Notes under the pieces: generated by a model
Databases searched by the model: none
What the model saw: the letters and a program-made list of their open reading frames with translations, nothing else
Told to the model about the DNA's origin: nothing
Program-made: the position numbers and the translations under genes
NCBI GenBank assembly: GCA_012295275.1
Contig: CM022669.1
Location: 11,976,980-12,038,979 of the forward strand
Length of the DNA: 62,000 nucleotides
Source of the DNA: Chrysomallon squamiferum
Taxonomy: Eukaryota > Mollusca > Gastropoda > Neomphalida > Peltospiridae
Direction: 5' to 3'
Shown: positions 12,545 through 25,012 of the stretch, piece by piece
How positions within the stretch are numbered: position 1 is the stretch's first letter
Layout of the letters: every line of letters begins with the position of its first letter

Positions 12545-15500
12545 TTAACAAATACAAATGGTAGACATTGGTTTGGGTGGACATACCACATTTTCAAAAA
12601 CTTGCTGGTACACTTTATGACCACAGTTGTCTACCTCTACAAACTCGTAACACGAAAGATCAGAATCAATGGCTGCTGCTGGACATCGCTCAACTTTTTT
12701 GGGTGTGTATTCCATCCTGTACATGGTGGCATTTTCGAAGGGAGTCGTACTGCAAATTGCTGCACCAGCTGGCTTAAAGCTCTTGAGATGCTGCAGAGGA
12801 TGTGGAATATAATGTGACTTGTTTGTGGAAATGCCTTCAAAAGGAGCCAGGTTTGGACAGTATTCAGGTTTCATCATTGGTTTACTGCGCTGACTTAAGT
12901 CCCATTTCTGATAATCCATTGAGTAGTTGGTGGTGCCATCGAAGCAGCCAGGCAATTTCTGGGTGGCTGATGCAGGTCTTCGGGCCAAGTGTGGTTGCAG
13001 TGGAAACTGTTTGTATGTAATATTATGGGTAGTGTTCATATCCATGTCTCCTTCTGGCTTCTTGTACTGGTCGGCTACCCTCATGAATGGTTTCTCAGTG
13101 GGCCATTTTCGATAATCGTTCCTAAACGTGGTTAGATCTTCAAGAGGCGCATCAGACGCAAATGCTTGAGCAGCAGGTTTGCAGCTCTCAGCCTTTGACC
13201 CATGGGCTCCCTGGTAATCTTTCTTGAAAGTTGACAACCCGTCCAAAGGAATTCCGGATGGTTTGTAAACTTCTTTCTTTCTGAGGAACTTCTCCTGCAA
13301 TGGATGTCTGATATACGATTCTCGGTAACCAGTTGCAGAATCAAAGGGTGTGCATGATATGTTTGGAGCTTCTTTGGGCTTCATGCTCTGCCTGGGTGGT
13401 TGACAGTATCTTTGGTAGTCGCTGGTAAATGTGCTTATTCCCTTAAATTCATCTTGGGGTGGAATCCAAGCTACTCCTTCGTGACGTTTTGGACGACCAT
13501 CCAGATTCCATTTGCGATAATCCGCTGTGAAAATAAAGACAAATGCAGTGATGCACCAGTTTAGAAATGAAATGTATATTTTTACTTTTTGCCAATTCTT
13601 TATTTTAATTACAAGAAAGAAAAATATTCTATAATTGTGACTGAAACGCCAGTTTTTTAAAAAATATTTTAGTACAGATGTTTCATAAAAAAAACATTAA
13701 TATCTCAAACACTCACCTCTGTATGTAGGTTCTCCTTCAAACTTGCTGAGTACCTGGCGTTGACCATCGTGTTTTATAGCTTTAGCTGGTGGGGCACACT
13801 TGCCTACAAAGAAAAAAAGACCAAATATTTTAATATTTATATTTTATTATGTTAAGATAAGATGGATGCTGGAGGAGATATTACAAATTAGTCTGAAAAT
13901 TTTGCTGCTGATTAATAACCAAAATGTAATCAGAATGCAAAGATTGGCAATAAAATAACGATAATTCCTACTGCAAATATGAACAGCCTGGAAACATTAG
14001 AAATAGAAATTAGAAATAAACTACCTTTTGACCTGATATACAGTAAATATTTCATTTTAATGAATTTATTATAATGAAACCTGGGTAATCCCGGACATAA
14101 GATGTCATGTGATCTTGTTCTCCACTTGGTTCTTTGTATGGATCAGGCTGATGCAGCTTTGGTCGCTCTACTTGATGTGCTATGTAATCAACTCTGCAGT
14201 AATATAAAATAAATAAATGAAAAAAATATATATATATATATATAAAATAAAATTAAATAATATAAAACAAAACAAAACAAAAAAATTAATTTCAAAAAGC
14301 TAAAAAATTAATATGTAACTTATTTTAAATTTGTAGTAAATAATAAAGTAAATTTCCACAATGAAAATAGTATCCTTTGTGGTGAAAATTATATTTTAAA
14401 TGAGAACAAAAGTAATTTTATATCAGTATTAAAATGAGTATATATTTTTATATCTACTAAAATAATTACACAATTTTATATCAGTAATAAAATTATATTT
14501 ATATCTACTGAAATAATGAGTTTTACATCACAACAAAAATTACTACTTAGTTGTTTATAAGAACTGATATGACCTACATAGTTTGACATCAGTACTAAAA
14601 TGACAACATAGTTTTATATCTGTAATACAAGTACTATTTAGTTTTGTATCTATACTAGACAGTTTTATATGATAACTAAAATGACTGCATAGTTTTTATT
14701 ATATCAGTACTAAAATGACTACATAGTTTCAGATCAGTACTAAAATGACTACATAGTTTCAGATCAGTACTAACATGACTACATAGTTTCAGATCAGTAC
14801 TAACATGACTACATAGTTTCAGATCAGTACTAACATGACTGCATTGTTTTATATGAGTACTAAAATGACTACACAGTTTCAGATCGGTACTAAAATGACT
14901 GCAGAGTTTTAAAATGAGTACTAAAACGACCTGTTTGTGGTTTTATCCTCAAGTGGTTGGTCGGTACAAAGAGCATTTGCTGCTGGTTTAAAGCTTTTCT
15001 GCATCTGAACTGGATGCTCGCGGTACGTGCTGCGGTACTCGGACAGCAGACATCTCGTATCGCACTGTCCAATCTGCAGATTGGGTCTGTGAGGGCAGCG
15101 ATGGCGCCTGGAAGTTCAAAACAACATTGTTTGACATTCGGCTAAACAGGACGAAATATTTCTAAAATCACAGAGAAGGAGCTAAAAACAAACTTTTTTT
15201 TTTTTTTTTTTTATTTTTTTTTTTTTTTTTTTATATTTCAAATTACGTATTTAATTCTCAAAAATGATGGGTAATTTCAGCTTTCCTGGCATCGTGGTTT
15301 CATCTGTAATTGTGAATAACCTGTAAGTGGTGCATTTACTATTGTAAGCGGAGCAGTTGTTTCAAGTAGGTTTTCAAAATGTCTGTGTAATTATCTATGT
15401 ATGGGGGTAAAAAAAAAAGAAAATAAATAAAAGAGAGATAAAGGAAGAAAAGTGATTTGTTTGGAAATTTGATAAAATGGCAATGAAAATCTCAAAAGAA

Positions 15501-15573
15501 ATACGAACCTTCTTATAGCCTGCAGGTGTATACTGTCAATAATAATAATAAGAAAAAAAAAAGAAAGAAAGAA

Positions 15574-15627
<54 letters not shown>

Positions 15628-15675
15628 ATTAATAATAATAATAATACTATTAAAAAAAAAATAATAATAATAATA

Positions 15676-15720
<45 letters not shown>

Positions 15721-18700
15721 TAATAACAGCTTTCACCAGTTTTATTTATACAAATGTAAATCGAAATTATAGGGCTGTAGTCTAGATATTACATAATTTG
15801 TATTAATTCTATAGCTGAAATGATGTATTCATTAATGCTAAACAAAATGTGTTAAACATTTTAAATAAATTATTTTGATTGCTTATTCAAGTTGTTTTCG
15901 ATGGTGTATTAATAGCTTCAGCAAAGTATTTATATTATGAAACCTGTTAAAATCTATATTACAATTTTTCTGTGATGATTATCACAGATTAAAACAAGTT
16001 TTATGTTTTATCAGAATTCTATATGAAAGGGATTTGTTTTGTCCTCGTTAATGGAAACATGTTCAGAAATGTGATAAACTTTAAAAAAAACACCCTCACC
16101 CCAAAATAATAAAACACAGCAATTTAATGACTTTGATCTAACAAATTATATCAGCATTAATTTAAATATGAACAATATTTTTTTACAAACTCTTTCTTGG
16201 TTCCGCAAACAGCTCAATATATCACTAACAACATAATTTAAATTCTGAATTACTAATAATATATCTCAATGCCAAATGATTTAATGAATTTCAAACATCT
16301 TTTTTCTTTTCTTTTATTATTAAATTTTCTTAAGTACTGCATACAACATAATATATCAATAACAACATCATTTCAATTCTTAAATTACTAATATATATTA
16401 AATGCCAATAAAATACATTTGCAAAAATAATTTTAAAATAATTATATGTAATGGTAAACAGCATTATATTCAATATATTCATTTGTATTTGGCAGTGACA
16501 CTGACTGCTATATCTCAGTCATGTATGTACATACAGTGTAAATAATGACTGCAATGAATAGCAAACAAAGTACAAAGAGGTTGTCAAGGAGTACCCCATT
16601 ACAAACTGAGAACTTCTACAATCACACACCCGGACTTTTACAATATTCGGACAAACTCAGAAATTAAAGTTAAAGAGAGAGAATCCTAGCCTTGGGACAA
16701 AAACTCCTCTGACTGATCAAAAGGCTGTTAAATAATAACCAGTTTGTATACGACAAAGCATTAACTATTATTGATTATTGAATAGAATGGATTAACCTCC
16801 AATATTTGGCTGGTTACATTTTTTCTACAAACTCAGTTAATCTGACATATAAACAAAAAAGAGAAAATTAATTTCCAACCAAATCACTTTTCTTTCTTTT
16901 ATTTTTCTGTTTTTTTTTGTTTTGTTTTTTTTCCCTATATATAGATAGATATATAGATTTTCTTTTTTTTAAAATAATATTACATTCACATACAGCCAAG
17001 AAAAAAATCACTACTGTTATTGTTGTTACTACCAACCCTTCACTGTGAAGTGTTTCTACAAGCAGATACTTGGATCACATTACTGCAGAGAATGAAGGCA
17101 TATCACCATGTTTAAAAAAAACAAATGATAAGATGTAATCACTACTTTCTTGTTAATTATTTAAAATTTAATCTATTTCTTCACAAGATTTGAATAAGAA
17201 GTTTTTTGTCTTCACAAACCTGCACAATAAATAGTGTTCTAAAAGACAGATTTTAATTAGTTTAATAATAATAATAAAATATATATATTAATATATATTA
17301 AATGCTAAAGCACAAACAATATGCTTTTTTTTCTATTTACTCTTGATACACAGAAATTACATAGTTTTATATCACAACTAGTTATTGTTAACTAATCGTA
17401 TAAAAACAGCATAGAGGAATCGATTGTAGCTAAGCAACAACTGAATCAGTATTGTTTAATCATTTATTGATTTTTAAATAAAATTGATTTAAATATAAAT
17501 GAAGAGCTAGAGGAATGGCAACAATGTGTTTCCTTTCTTATCATTATTGCAAAGAAACTATATTTAAAAATTAGCAATAAAATATTTTAATATATTATGA
17601 AACAATCTTTTTTTTTTATATATAATTTGCTATCTCAGAAGAAAAAGCAGTAAATCATTAAATTATGTGGCAAGACAAAATTTGCATAAATGTATAATCA
17701 ATAATGTACTGGGCATGTGACTGCCTTCCCAAATTTTAGCAAAACAGTGGGATATATTTGAGCAAAGCCAGTAAAAATAATTTCTTTAAAATTCCATATT
17801 GTATAATTTGTGCTAACTGAATGTCACTGATTGACAAAAAAACCCTGGTATATGGGTTTTCATTCATGAAATCAAACCCCTCTGCCCCATTAACCATTAT
17901 TGAGTCTCCACAAATTCATGATAATGAGAAATAAAAAATTATAATGTATAGTAAATTTAAAATCTATTATCTGCTATTGATAAATTACAGAAATTTGTTA
18001 GGAAGGCAGTAACATTAACATATAAGAAGTTTTTTTTTTTGCTTTTCAGTTTTATAAATATTATGTTTAGCAATTACTGGTTTTGTGAGAAATAAGATCC
18101 AAATTGTTCACATCGAAATGACGCTAAAAAATTTGTTTTTAAATCTTTAAAATTATATTTCAAAACAGGAAAAAGACATTAAGAATACCACATAAAATAG
18201 TTAGTTTTAAAATTAAATTAATTCTTTAGCTAATCTATTTTATTTATTTTTTCCTTATTTTTAATTTTTAAATTTTAACGGACATATTCAAAAAAAAAAG
18301 AAAAAAAAGAAAAAATAGTATATAATTTTTTATTTTTTTATTTTCCCATTATCTTTTTTATAAATATTTATTTATTTATTATGTCATTGGACAATGTAAA
18401 GTTAGATTATTCAAATTAAATAATGGTCTTAAATAAAACTAAATATCTTAATTATTTTTTTCCAAATGTATATTTTTCAACAATTTTATATGTGTGTGTG
18501 TTTGTGTGTAGTATTTTTGAAATCTGCTTTTGAACTGGTTCTTTGATATCACTTCTTTACACAAATAAAACAAGTTGATTGTGTCTAGATATTGATCTTG
18601 AATACAAACTGAAAATTCCTAATAGAGATTTGAGTAAAACTGTCTTTAACATCATTTCCAAGTTCCATGCCTTAAGATTTATAAAGTACTTAAAAAGTTA

Positions 18701-19646
18701 TTAATCTATTAACCCTGCCAAAACCAGGTCACCACTTCAAATACTAGTAACTTAAAACATTATACAAACAAATGAAGTAGTGAACTTGCAGATATCTTAG
18801 TTACAGTTAGATTACAAATATATTATTTTAACAGCAAGGCAAACAAAATTGTAACACACATTGTACATTTATTAATTTTGGTTAAATAAAATTCTGAAAT
18901 AAAATATGTATATAAAGTAGTGTTTAAAAAATGAAATTTAATAAATTTGTTTAACTAATTCATGTGTGTAACAAAAGCATATTCAGATTAATAGTATGGA
19001 ATACAAAGATTTTAAATCTACATGCTTATTTGAAGAGAGTGCTACATGTTACAAGTATATGTACTAAATAATAACTATTAACAGCAAATAATATAATTAT
19101 ATATATTATGTATAAAAATTAATTTTAGCATCCGAGTTTATTTCTTGCATAATTATTGTTTTTTCTATTTCAAATAACTGAAACAAAGGATAATAAATAA
19201 AGAATCATTTAGATAAAATAAACTAAAACATTTTTTTAATTTAATTTTTTGTTTAACCTTTAAATTTACAGTAAAATTTATGTTTCAATGTTGAGATTAC
19301 AAAGCAGATTATAGATGCATTAATACAATACAGTTATATAGCCATACTAGACTTGTAAGTTGTATATTCAGAATGATATATATATATATATAACAGTAAA
19401 ATAATGTTTTATTACTACATTTTAAACATTTTATTGACATTTGTTTTTTAATTATTATTTTTTGGTATATACATACAAACAAACGGACTATAAAAATCAT
19501 TCTGAATGTACAACTTCGGCTACATAACTGTATTGTATACATGCCTCTTTACATTTTCCGATTCGTAATCTGTAAAAATTAACTTACCCACAAGTGCATA
19601 TTTCACATATACACTTCCTAGGCAATTTAGGTTGACAGATAGGCAT
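12545..19646 (-). CDS. SAXO2: Stabilizer of axonemal microtubules (SAXO/FAM154 family), complete, 5 exons
   Basis: SAXO proteins bind and stabilise microtubules of cilia, flagella and centrioles. Exons: 19646-19588, 15107-14931, 14193-14081, 13803-13717, 13524-12545; phases agree throughout, giving 471 residues (human SAXO1 is about 474). The N terminus has the family Cys-rich signature KCICEICTCGRHRCPH (11-26), split across exons 1 and 2. The rest is about a dozen degenerate modules of the Mn type (Leu/Phe-Asp/Glu-x-x-Thr-Thr, about five residues, then DY plus an aromatic or basic residue), such as LEDLTTFRNDYRKW and FDGTTNYSMDYQKW, alternating with SFKP-like segments. The C terminus retains the family pattern (YEFVEVDNCGHKVY). 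The start is the first ATG after an in-frame TGA. It is divergent from EFL1. Symbol: SAXO1 or SAXO2 cannot be told from sequence; SAXO2 is preferred from gene order. Confidence 0.95.
14570..14930 (-). repeat. SAXO intron 2 minisatellite reaching the exon 2 donor
   Basis: Units of about 30 bases, consensus agtactaaaatgactacata plus gtttcagatc (plus strand), are repeated with variation. The copies are cleanest at about 14690-14930 and more decayed to the left. The last partial copy (gagtactaaaacgac) ends exactly at the boundary of exon 2, so the donor GTCGTT on the minus strand lies within repeat sequence. Related copies read GTCATT at the same place. Confidence 0.88.
15537..15726. repeat. (AAT)n microsatellite, interrupted
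   Basis: About 190 bases of AAT units broken by AAAG and polyA segments and occasional ACT units. The Asn-rich open frame across it is an artefact of the repeat. Confidence 0.95.
19316..19545. repeat. Inverted repeat, possible small MITE or hairpin
   Basis: The left arm (about 19316-19377) and the reverse complement of the right arm (about 19497-19545) share tacaatacagttat.tagcc and agttgta.attcagaatgat, with an 11-base gap in one arm. About 120 bases of AT-rich sequence separate the arms. It lies about 40 bases from the donor of SAXO exon 1. Clear terminal duplications were not identified, so whether it was mobile is undecided. Confidence 0.75.
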
Positions 19647-19755
19647 TTTAGGTTGACAGAAGAAAAATGTTCAGCTGCACCTTCCTGTTGCTGTTGATGA
19701 TACCTACCAGTTTTAAGTTACATCAATTTTAAAGTTATGAATAGGAAGACGGATG

Positions 19756-19770
19756 GTAACCTAGGAAAAC
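19756..19770. promoter_or_regulatory. X-box-like candidate site upstream of SAXO
   Basis: GTAACC TAG GAAAAC resembles the RFX X-box (two imperfect half-sites, GTNRCC and RGYAAC, 0-3 bases apart). The left half fits; the right half fits only partly. It sits about 110 bases upstream of the SAXO start codon, where ciliary genes often carry such sites. A short motif of this kind can occur by chance. Confidence 0.25.
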
Positions 19771-21839
19771 CGTCTCCAAGCAGACAACATCGACTGTTTA
19801 ATAAAAATGGCCGATAGCAACAAGCAAGTCCATTTGGAAAGGGATATCATATTGTTTATATCTTATTTTTATTCTGATATAAACATATATATTTTTTATG
19901 CTAAATAATTAGTTAATAGTTTATGACACAAATCAATATTAGCAAGGTTTAGTTATATAATATCCTTTTAATTCTTTGGCCGCAAAATTAAATTAAAACC
20001 TATCATAACCCAAAATAATGGATCATTCCAAAAATATACCGGAACGTGTGAAGACTTTCCGGCATAGTGTTCGGTTTATATCGGTAGAATCCGCCAAAGA
20101 GTTTCGTTGCCATGTGCTCAATTTGAAATTATAAAGTATATTTATAAATATCATTTTATGATGAGAAACTAATATTATTTTTAATCCTAACATATTATTT
20201 AAATCTATGAATACTATGATGATTACATGCAGCATGCCGCGCACACAAAAGTATTCTTTAGTTTTTATGTTTGTTTATCATTAAACAAAATTATGAAAAT
20301 ATGAATCGTACAATTTACATTTGCAAATCATTTTTGAAAGAATAAAGAAAACGATTCGAATAAATAAAAAGAAAACACCTCCTTTCCTAATAAATATAGG
20401 TCTAAATATCGTTTAAAGAAAGGATATCCGTCTATTAGAGTATACATTGAAATATTATTATTTTTTTTTAATTTATTATCTGTTATTTATTTTTATTATT
20501 AACTTTTTTTATATATATATATTAATTAATTTTTATTTGTTATTATTTATTAATATATATATATTATCTCTTATGAGAAAAAAATTATTATTTCACAGCA
20601 TGTTTAGAAATATTAGAAATATGACTTGATATCTGTTATCCAAAAGAACTGTTTGGATGAAAACAGAAATCGTGCTGTGTGAAAAAGGAGGGTGTGTCTG
20701 ATAAAACTATATGATGTAAATCTAATTAGCAGGCGTATTTGTACATCGATCAATACTGTAAGGTGATGAATGCACTCCGTAGTTATACGATGATGTTACT
20801 TATATATCATATTTTGTCCGAAGTTTTTATATTTGCCATTCATTAATTTGTTCTCGTTTTCATTTCACACGTGATTTATGATCATAACTTTTGTTTTTAT
20901 TTTACATAATTTATGATTATGTCAGAAATATATATATATTAGATATATTAGATATGTGAATTAGTATGATATAAAGATCTAACCTCGAGGAATTTTCGAA
21001 TAGATGCACATATTTCCAAACATAACCAACCAGATTACATCCATCGCTAGCTCGCACGCATACACAACTAATAAAGATACCACAGGAATTTACTGATATT
21101 CTTTATAATAGTTTTGATACTTGTTGTTGTTTTATAATAATCTTATCGAGAGTGGCAAGATATCTTTTACAACTACTCTTTCAAAAGAGAAAACAATCCA
21201 CACTCAATAACCCCCAAAAAAATAACAACAAACCCCCCCAAAACACGTTGTCTCTGACACAACAGCTACAAACACCTACTGGAAAGGGGGAGAAAGCCTG
21301 TAGTCCTTAACACTTAATAATTAAATGTTTTCTGTGAAAATCTGGATAATAATAATAATAAACGAAAATATAATAATAAATTTAAATAAAAGATATATAA
21401 ATATGTCAATACATTAGTAAATACTAACTGGTGATTTAATAAGCGCACTGGCTTTTTGATGATAATATAACATTATTATTATTATTATCATCATCATCAG
21501 TACACTTTAAATACAAATTTAATCAAAAATTAACATTATTATTGGGGTATCTTGTATTAGCGGTTATTGTACGAGTAACGTCCCCTCCATTTCACCGGAA
21601 ATAAATAGAAACAAATAGGAAGCACATGGAGATGAATGGATAAGCAAGAATTTCAACATAAGGTTGAAATAGACAGTCTGTGATAGTTCGATATTTTGGA
21701 CATGTTGGAATTAATAAATTATTAATGATCGGAATAAATGTAAGTACATTTGTTTATTATTGTCATTAGCGAACATTATGAACTCTAGACCTATTATAAA
21801 GTTCACAGTCACTCGATCTTTAAATTTAACTCAATAACA

Positions 21840-21926
21840 ATGATTCATTGAATGAATAACCGGAGTTCAGTGACAGGTCGCAGCCATAGGGTTCAGTCTG
21901 AACTTCATTTTGTCAGCAACAAACAG
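21840..21926 (+). other. EFL1: Possible non-coding first exon of EFL1
   Basis: A relatively GC-rich segment ends in a good donor, aacaaacag followed by GTAAAG at 21927. The first coding exon of EFL1 is preceded by an acceptor (AG at 22534-22535), so an upstream non-coding exon is required. This is the nearest plausible one. The left boundary given is arbitrary. Confidence 0.3.
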
Positions 21927-22465
21927 GTAAAGAATGAAAAAAGTATTATAAAACGAAGCAGAAATTATATCTGAATCGCTGGTCTTGCCTTGTGGCTCGA
22001 TTTGGTTTTGCTGTTATTACTAACTTACTAAGTAGTTTAAATAGTACAGACTTCAGTCTGGTTATACAACATTTCTCTATATTATGTAATATTTGACTTT
22101 TGAGATTAGTAAGTTATTATTTAATTTCATACACTGAAGTATGACGTATATTTATATATCTGTATTAGTCAATTTAGTGTATAGTATATTACTATATATA
22201 AAAACAATAAATAAGACATAAAATAAATAAATAAACAAATCATTAGACGTTCGAATCATGGATATATCATATAGGGGGGGAACTGCCGTTACTGTTTCAG
22301 GTTGTTCACCTGGAAAATAATTTTTTGTTTTGAAAAGATATTAATGATGCAGCTATAATGAAAGGTTAGGACTGATTAAATTTATACTTTATATTATTTA
22401 TTTATTTATTTATTTATTATTTTTTTTTTAATTTTTAATAGATAAAATGTTTATTTATTTATTTA

Positions 22466-22469
<4 letters not shown>

Positions 22470-22530
<61 letters not shown>
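22470..22530 (+). repeat. (ATT)n microsatellite forming the EFL1 acceptor tract
   Basis: About 20 ATT units run to within five bases of the acceptor TTTTCAG of the first coding exon. The region normally used as polypyrimidine tract is therefore simple repeat. A second (ATT)n block lies in the next intron at about 22703-22761. Confidence 0.93.
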
Positions 22531-22551
22531 TTCAGATTGTATAACAAAATA

Positions 22552-22708
22552 ATGTGTTCCATCACTCCTGAACAGATTTCTGTTCTGCAGAAAAATCCTA
22601 GAAACATAAGAAACATTTGTATTCTAGCTCATGTTGATCATGGTAAGTAATTTAATTATTATTACAAAATTTCTGAATTGAATTAATTGTATTGTTAGAA
22701 GTAGTTTA

Positions 22709-22765
<57 letters not shown>

Positions 22766-25012
22766 AATATATTATTTATAAACAAAATTTGTTTAAAGAT
22801 TATATAATATATATCATTTTAAAAATACATTCTAATTTCACTAATGTTTAAAGTACAAAATTTCTTAAGAATTTAGGAGCCTTGCTATAATGAGAATAAA
22901 CATACAGTAGTTTGCTGATTTGCTATATTTATTTATTATTTTTCTCATTGTTGAGTCTTTTCTATTTCAAAACTTTGTTTACATTTTTCATTTTATTGTT
23001 TTTAATTTCAGGAAAGACAACTCTTGCTGATGCCCTGGTTGCAAGCAATGGTATCATTTCTCAGCGAATGGCTGGAAAGGTGTATTGTTGATAAATATTT
23101 TGATATAGTGACTTTTGAATTAAATATTTACATTAACAATTTCATTTTTTGATATGATACATATTTTGATCAACAATTTTATGCAGTACCTTTCATTTAT
23201 TAAAATTTTAAATTTTTGCAGAAAAAATACCATTATTTTAATTTCTTTTATATTTTTCATTTGTTCAAATAAAGTTAGTAATTAATGTTGTTATTAAAAA
23301 TTAATTTAATAAATCATAATAATTTTTGTGCAAAGTATGTCTCTATGTATTTACTAAAGAGGATTTAAATTTTTACAGATGAAATACATGGACAGTCGAG
23401 AGGATGAACAGCTAAGGGGGATAACTATGAAATCAAGTGCAATTTCCCTTCTTCATCAGATAGGTATGTCAGTATGAAACTTATTCATATATCTCTCTCG
23501 ACATATGTTTATATTGTTCTTATGAAAATATAATTGTGAAAGAAATGATTTCCAAAGGTTCATAAATAGAGTTTCATCTATGTTTTTACTTATAAAAAAA
23601 TAGATAATAAAAATAAATAAAAAAAAACCCTCAAAAGTGTATGATGGTATTGATAAATATCAAAAATACATGTATATACTTTAATAGTGATTTTATATTT
23701 TTATTATTTTTTATCTCATAACTACAAATATATATATAATACCATTTTTTAATATTATTGGGTTATTTCATTGTGGAAGTATATGACAAGCCATAAGAAG
23801 AATTGCCATTTCGTTACGTCTTTATTTTCTTAATTTATTTTTTATTTTAAATGTTTCATGTCATGTCATATTGTTTTTCAGGAAGTGATCGGTATCTAAT
23901 CAACCTGATTGATTCTCCAGGACACATTGACTTTTCAAGTGAAGTGTCAACAGCAGTCCGACTGAGTGACGGTGCTGTTGTCCTCGTAGATGTTGTGGAA
24001 GGTGTTTGCCCTCAGGTTTACAGTTTTTTTTTAAAATTTATTCATTTTCAGCTACATAGCTTACTGGAAATAACTAAAAATAAAATAAATATATATATAT
24101 ATATATATAATTTGCTTTATCAATTAAAATTAAATTTATGTAAGAATTCTAGAAATGTTGTAAATATCTGCAGGTTGTGCGATTTTTTAAAAACAGTTTT
24201 GTAGTTATTTTATTTCTGTTAATTTATTTACCTACTGTATAAATTAACATTGCTGATTTTGTGCAAATTAAAATTAATAATTTCAGACTCAGGCGGTTTT
24301 GCGACAAGCCTGGTTGGAGAACATTAGACTGGTACTTGTTCTCAACAAGATTGATCGACTGATCACTGAGTTGAAAATGTCACCTCTTGAAGCTCATGCA
24401 CATTTACAACACATTCTTGTTCAGGTAACACAAAGAGTGTTTGTGTTCATGTCTTTATTTTTGTGTAACTTTATATGTTACTGATATTGTACAGTTTTCT
24501 AACTGATGTTGATGTTAATGTCCTTCATGTTATATCAAATAGAGTTTCATATTGTTCAGGTATAAATTAAATATCCTTAGTAACTCACCCCATTTTCTGG
24601 ATACAAATTTCATGACCTTATTTAATAAAATGTTCAAGCTTTTTTCCAAAAATTACTTTTATTTTGTTCTTGTTTTTTGATGTGTGTATGTTGTTTTGTT
24701 TATTTTAATTAATGTATGTATGAATTTTATTTTAGGTTAATTTGGTGACCAGTGAACTGTTTACATCAGGGGCCATGGAGAAAATATCAACAGTAAGAAT
24801 TATATTTATTTTTATTTTTATTCATGTTTCTAGAGGTTATAACATAAAAATAAGTGAATTTTATTTATAAATCCAAAATATAAATTATCTTTTCAAAGGT
24901 TTAATTTATTTTATATTATTGATTTTTAAGTTTTAAAGGGTATGATTTCTTTTTTTTCCCCATTTAGGAAATTGAGGAAAATAAAGAAATAAAAGATGGT
25001 ATAGATCCACAG
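22552..25012 (+). CDS. EFL1: EFL1 coding exons 1-7 (GTP-binding domain)
   Basis: Exons: 22552-22642, 23012-23079, 23379-23463, 23882-24015, 24287-24424, 24736-24792, 24968-25012, covering residues 1-206. The P-loop is split between exons 1 and 2, in the middle of the HVDHGKT motif. Exon 3 carries the switch I segment and exon 4 the DxxG motif. Exon 5 carries NKID, which confers guanine specificity. Exon 7 (15 codons) encodes a Lys/Glu-rich linker at the position where human EFL1 has a non-conserved stretch, and it has a decayed copy in intron 12. Confidence 0.95.

Larger units (their letters stand above)
15108..19587 (-). other. SAXO intron 1 (4.5 kb)
   Basis: A long AT-rich intron between the 59-base first exon and exon 2. 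It contains a large AAT microsatellite (15537-15726), T runs near 15193-15233, and an inverted repeat near the first exon (19316-19545). A moderately complex segment at about 16560-16740 stands out in composition but was not recognised. No further exon is needed: exon 1 and exon 2 join in phase through a split Gly codon. Confidence 0.75.
19647..22551. promoter_or_regulatory. Divergent intergenic region between SAXO and EFL1
   Basis: About 2.9 kb separates the two start codons, and both genes are transcribed away from it. The first 250 bases on the SAXO side (19650-19870) and a patch at about 21540-21930 are less AT-rich than the surroundings and are the likeliest promoter and 5' UTR positions. 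Between them are ATAT and homopolymer runs and no convincing open frame. Head-to-head placement suggests at least partly shared regulatory DNA. That is inference; no transcript data are available. Confidence 0.5.

Noticed and set aside
12536-13115. Several plus-strand frames of 60-93 codons
   Set aside because: They are antisense to SAXO exon 5, whose minus-strand frame matches the SAXO family over its whole length.
19806-19905. Short plus-strand frame starting at a good ATG context (MADSNKQVHLERD)
   Set aside because: It ends after about 33 codons in AT-rich sequence, has no clear donor, and matches no family I recognise. It is more likely promoter-proximal DNA of the SAXO-EFL1 pair.
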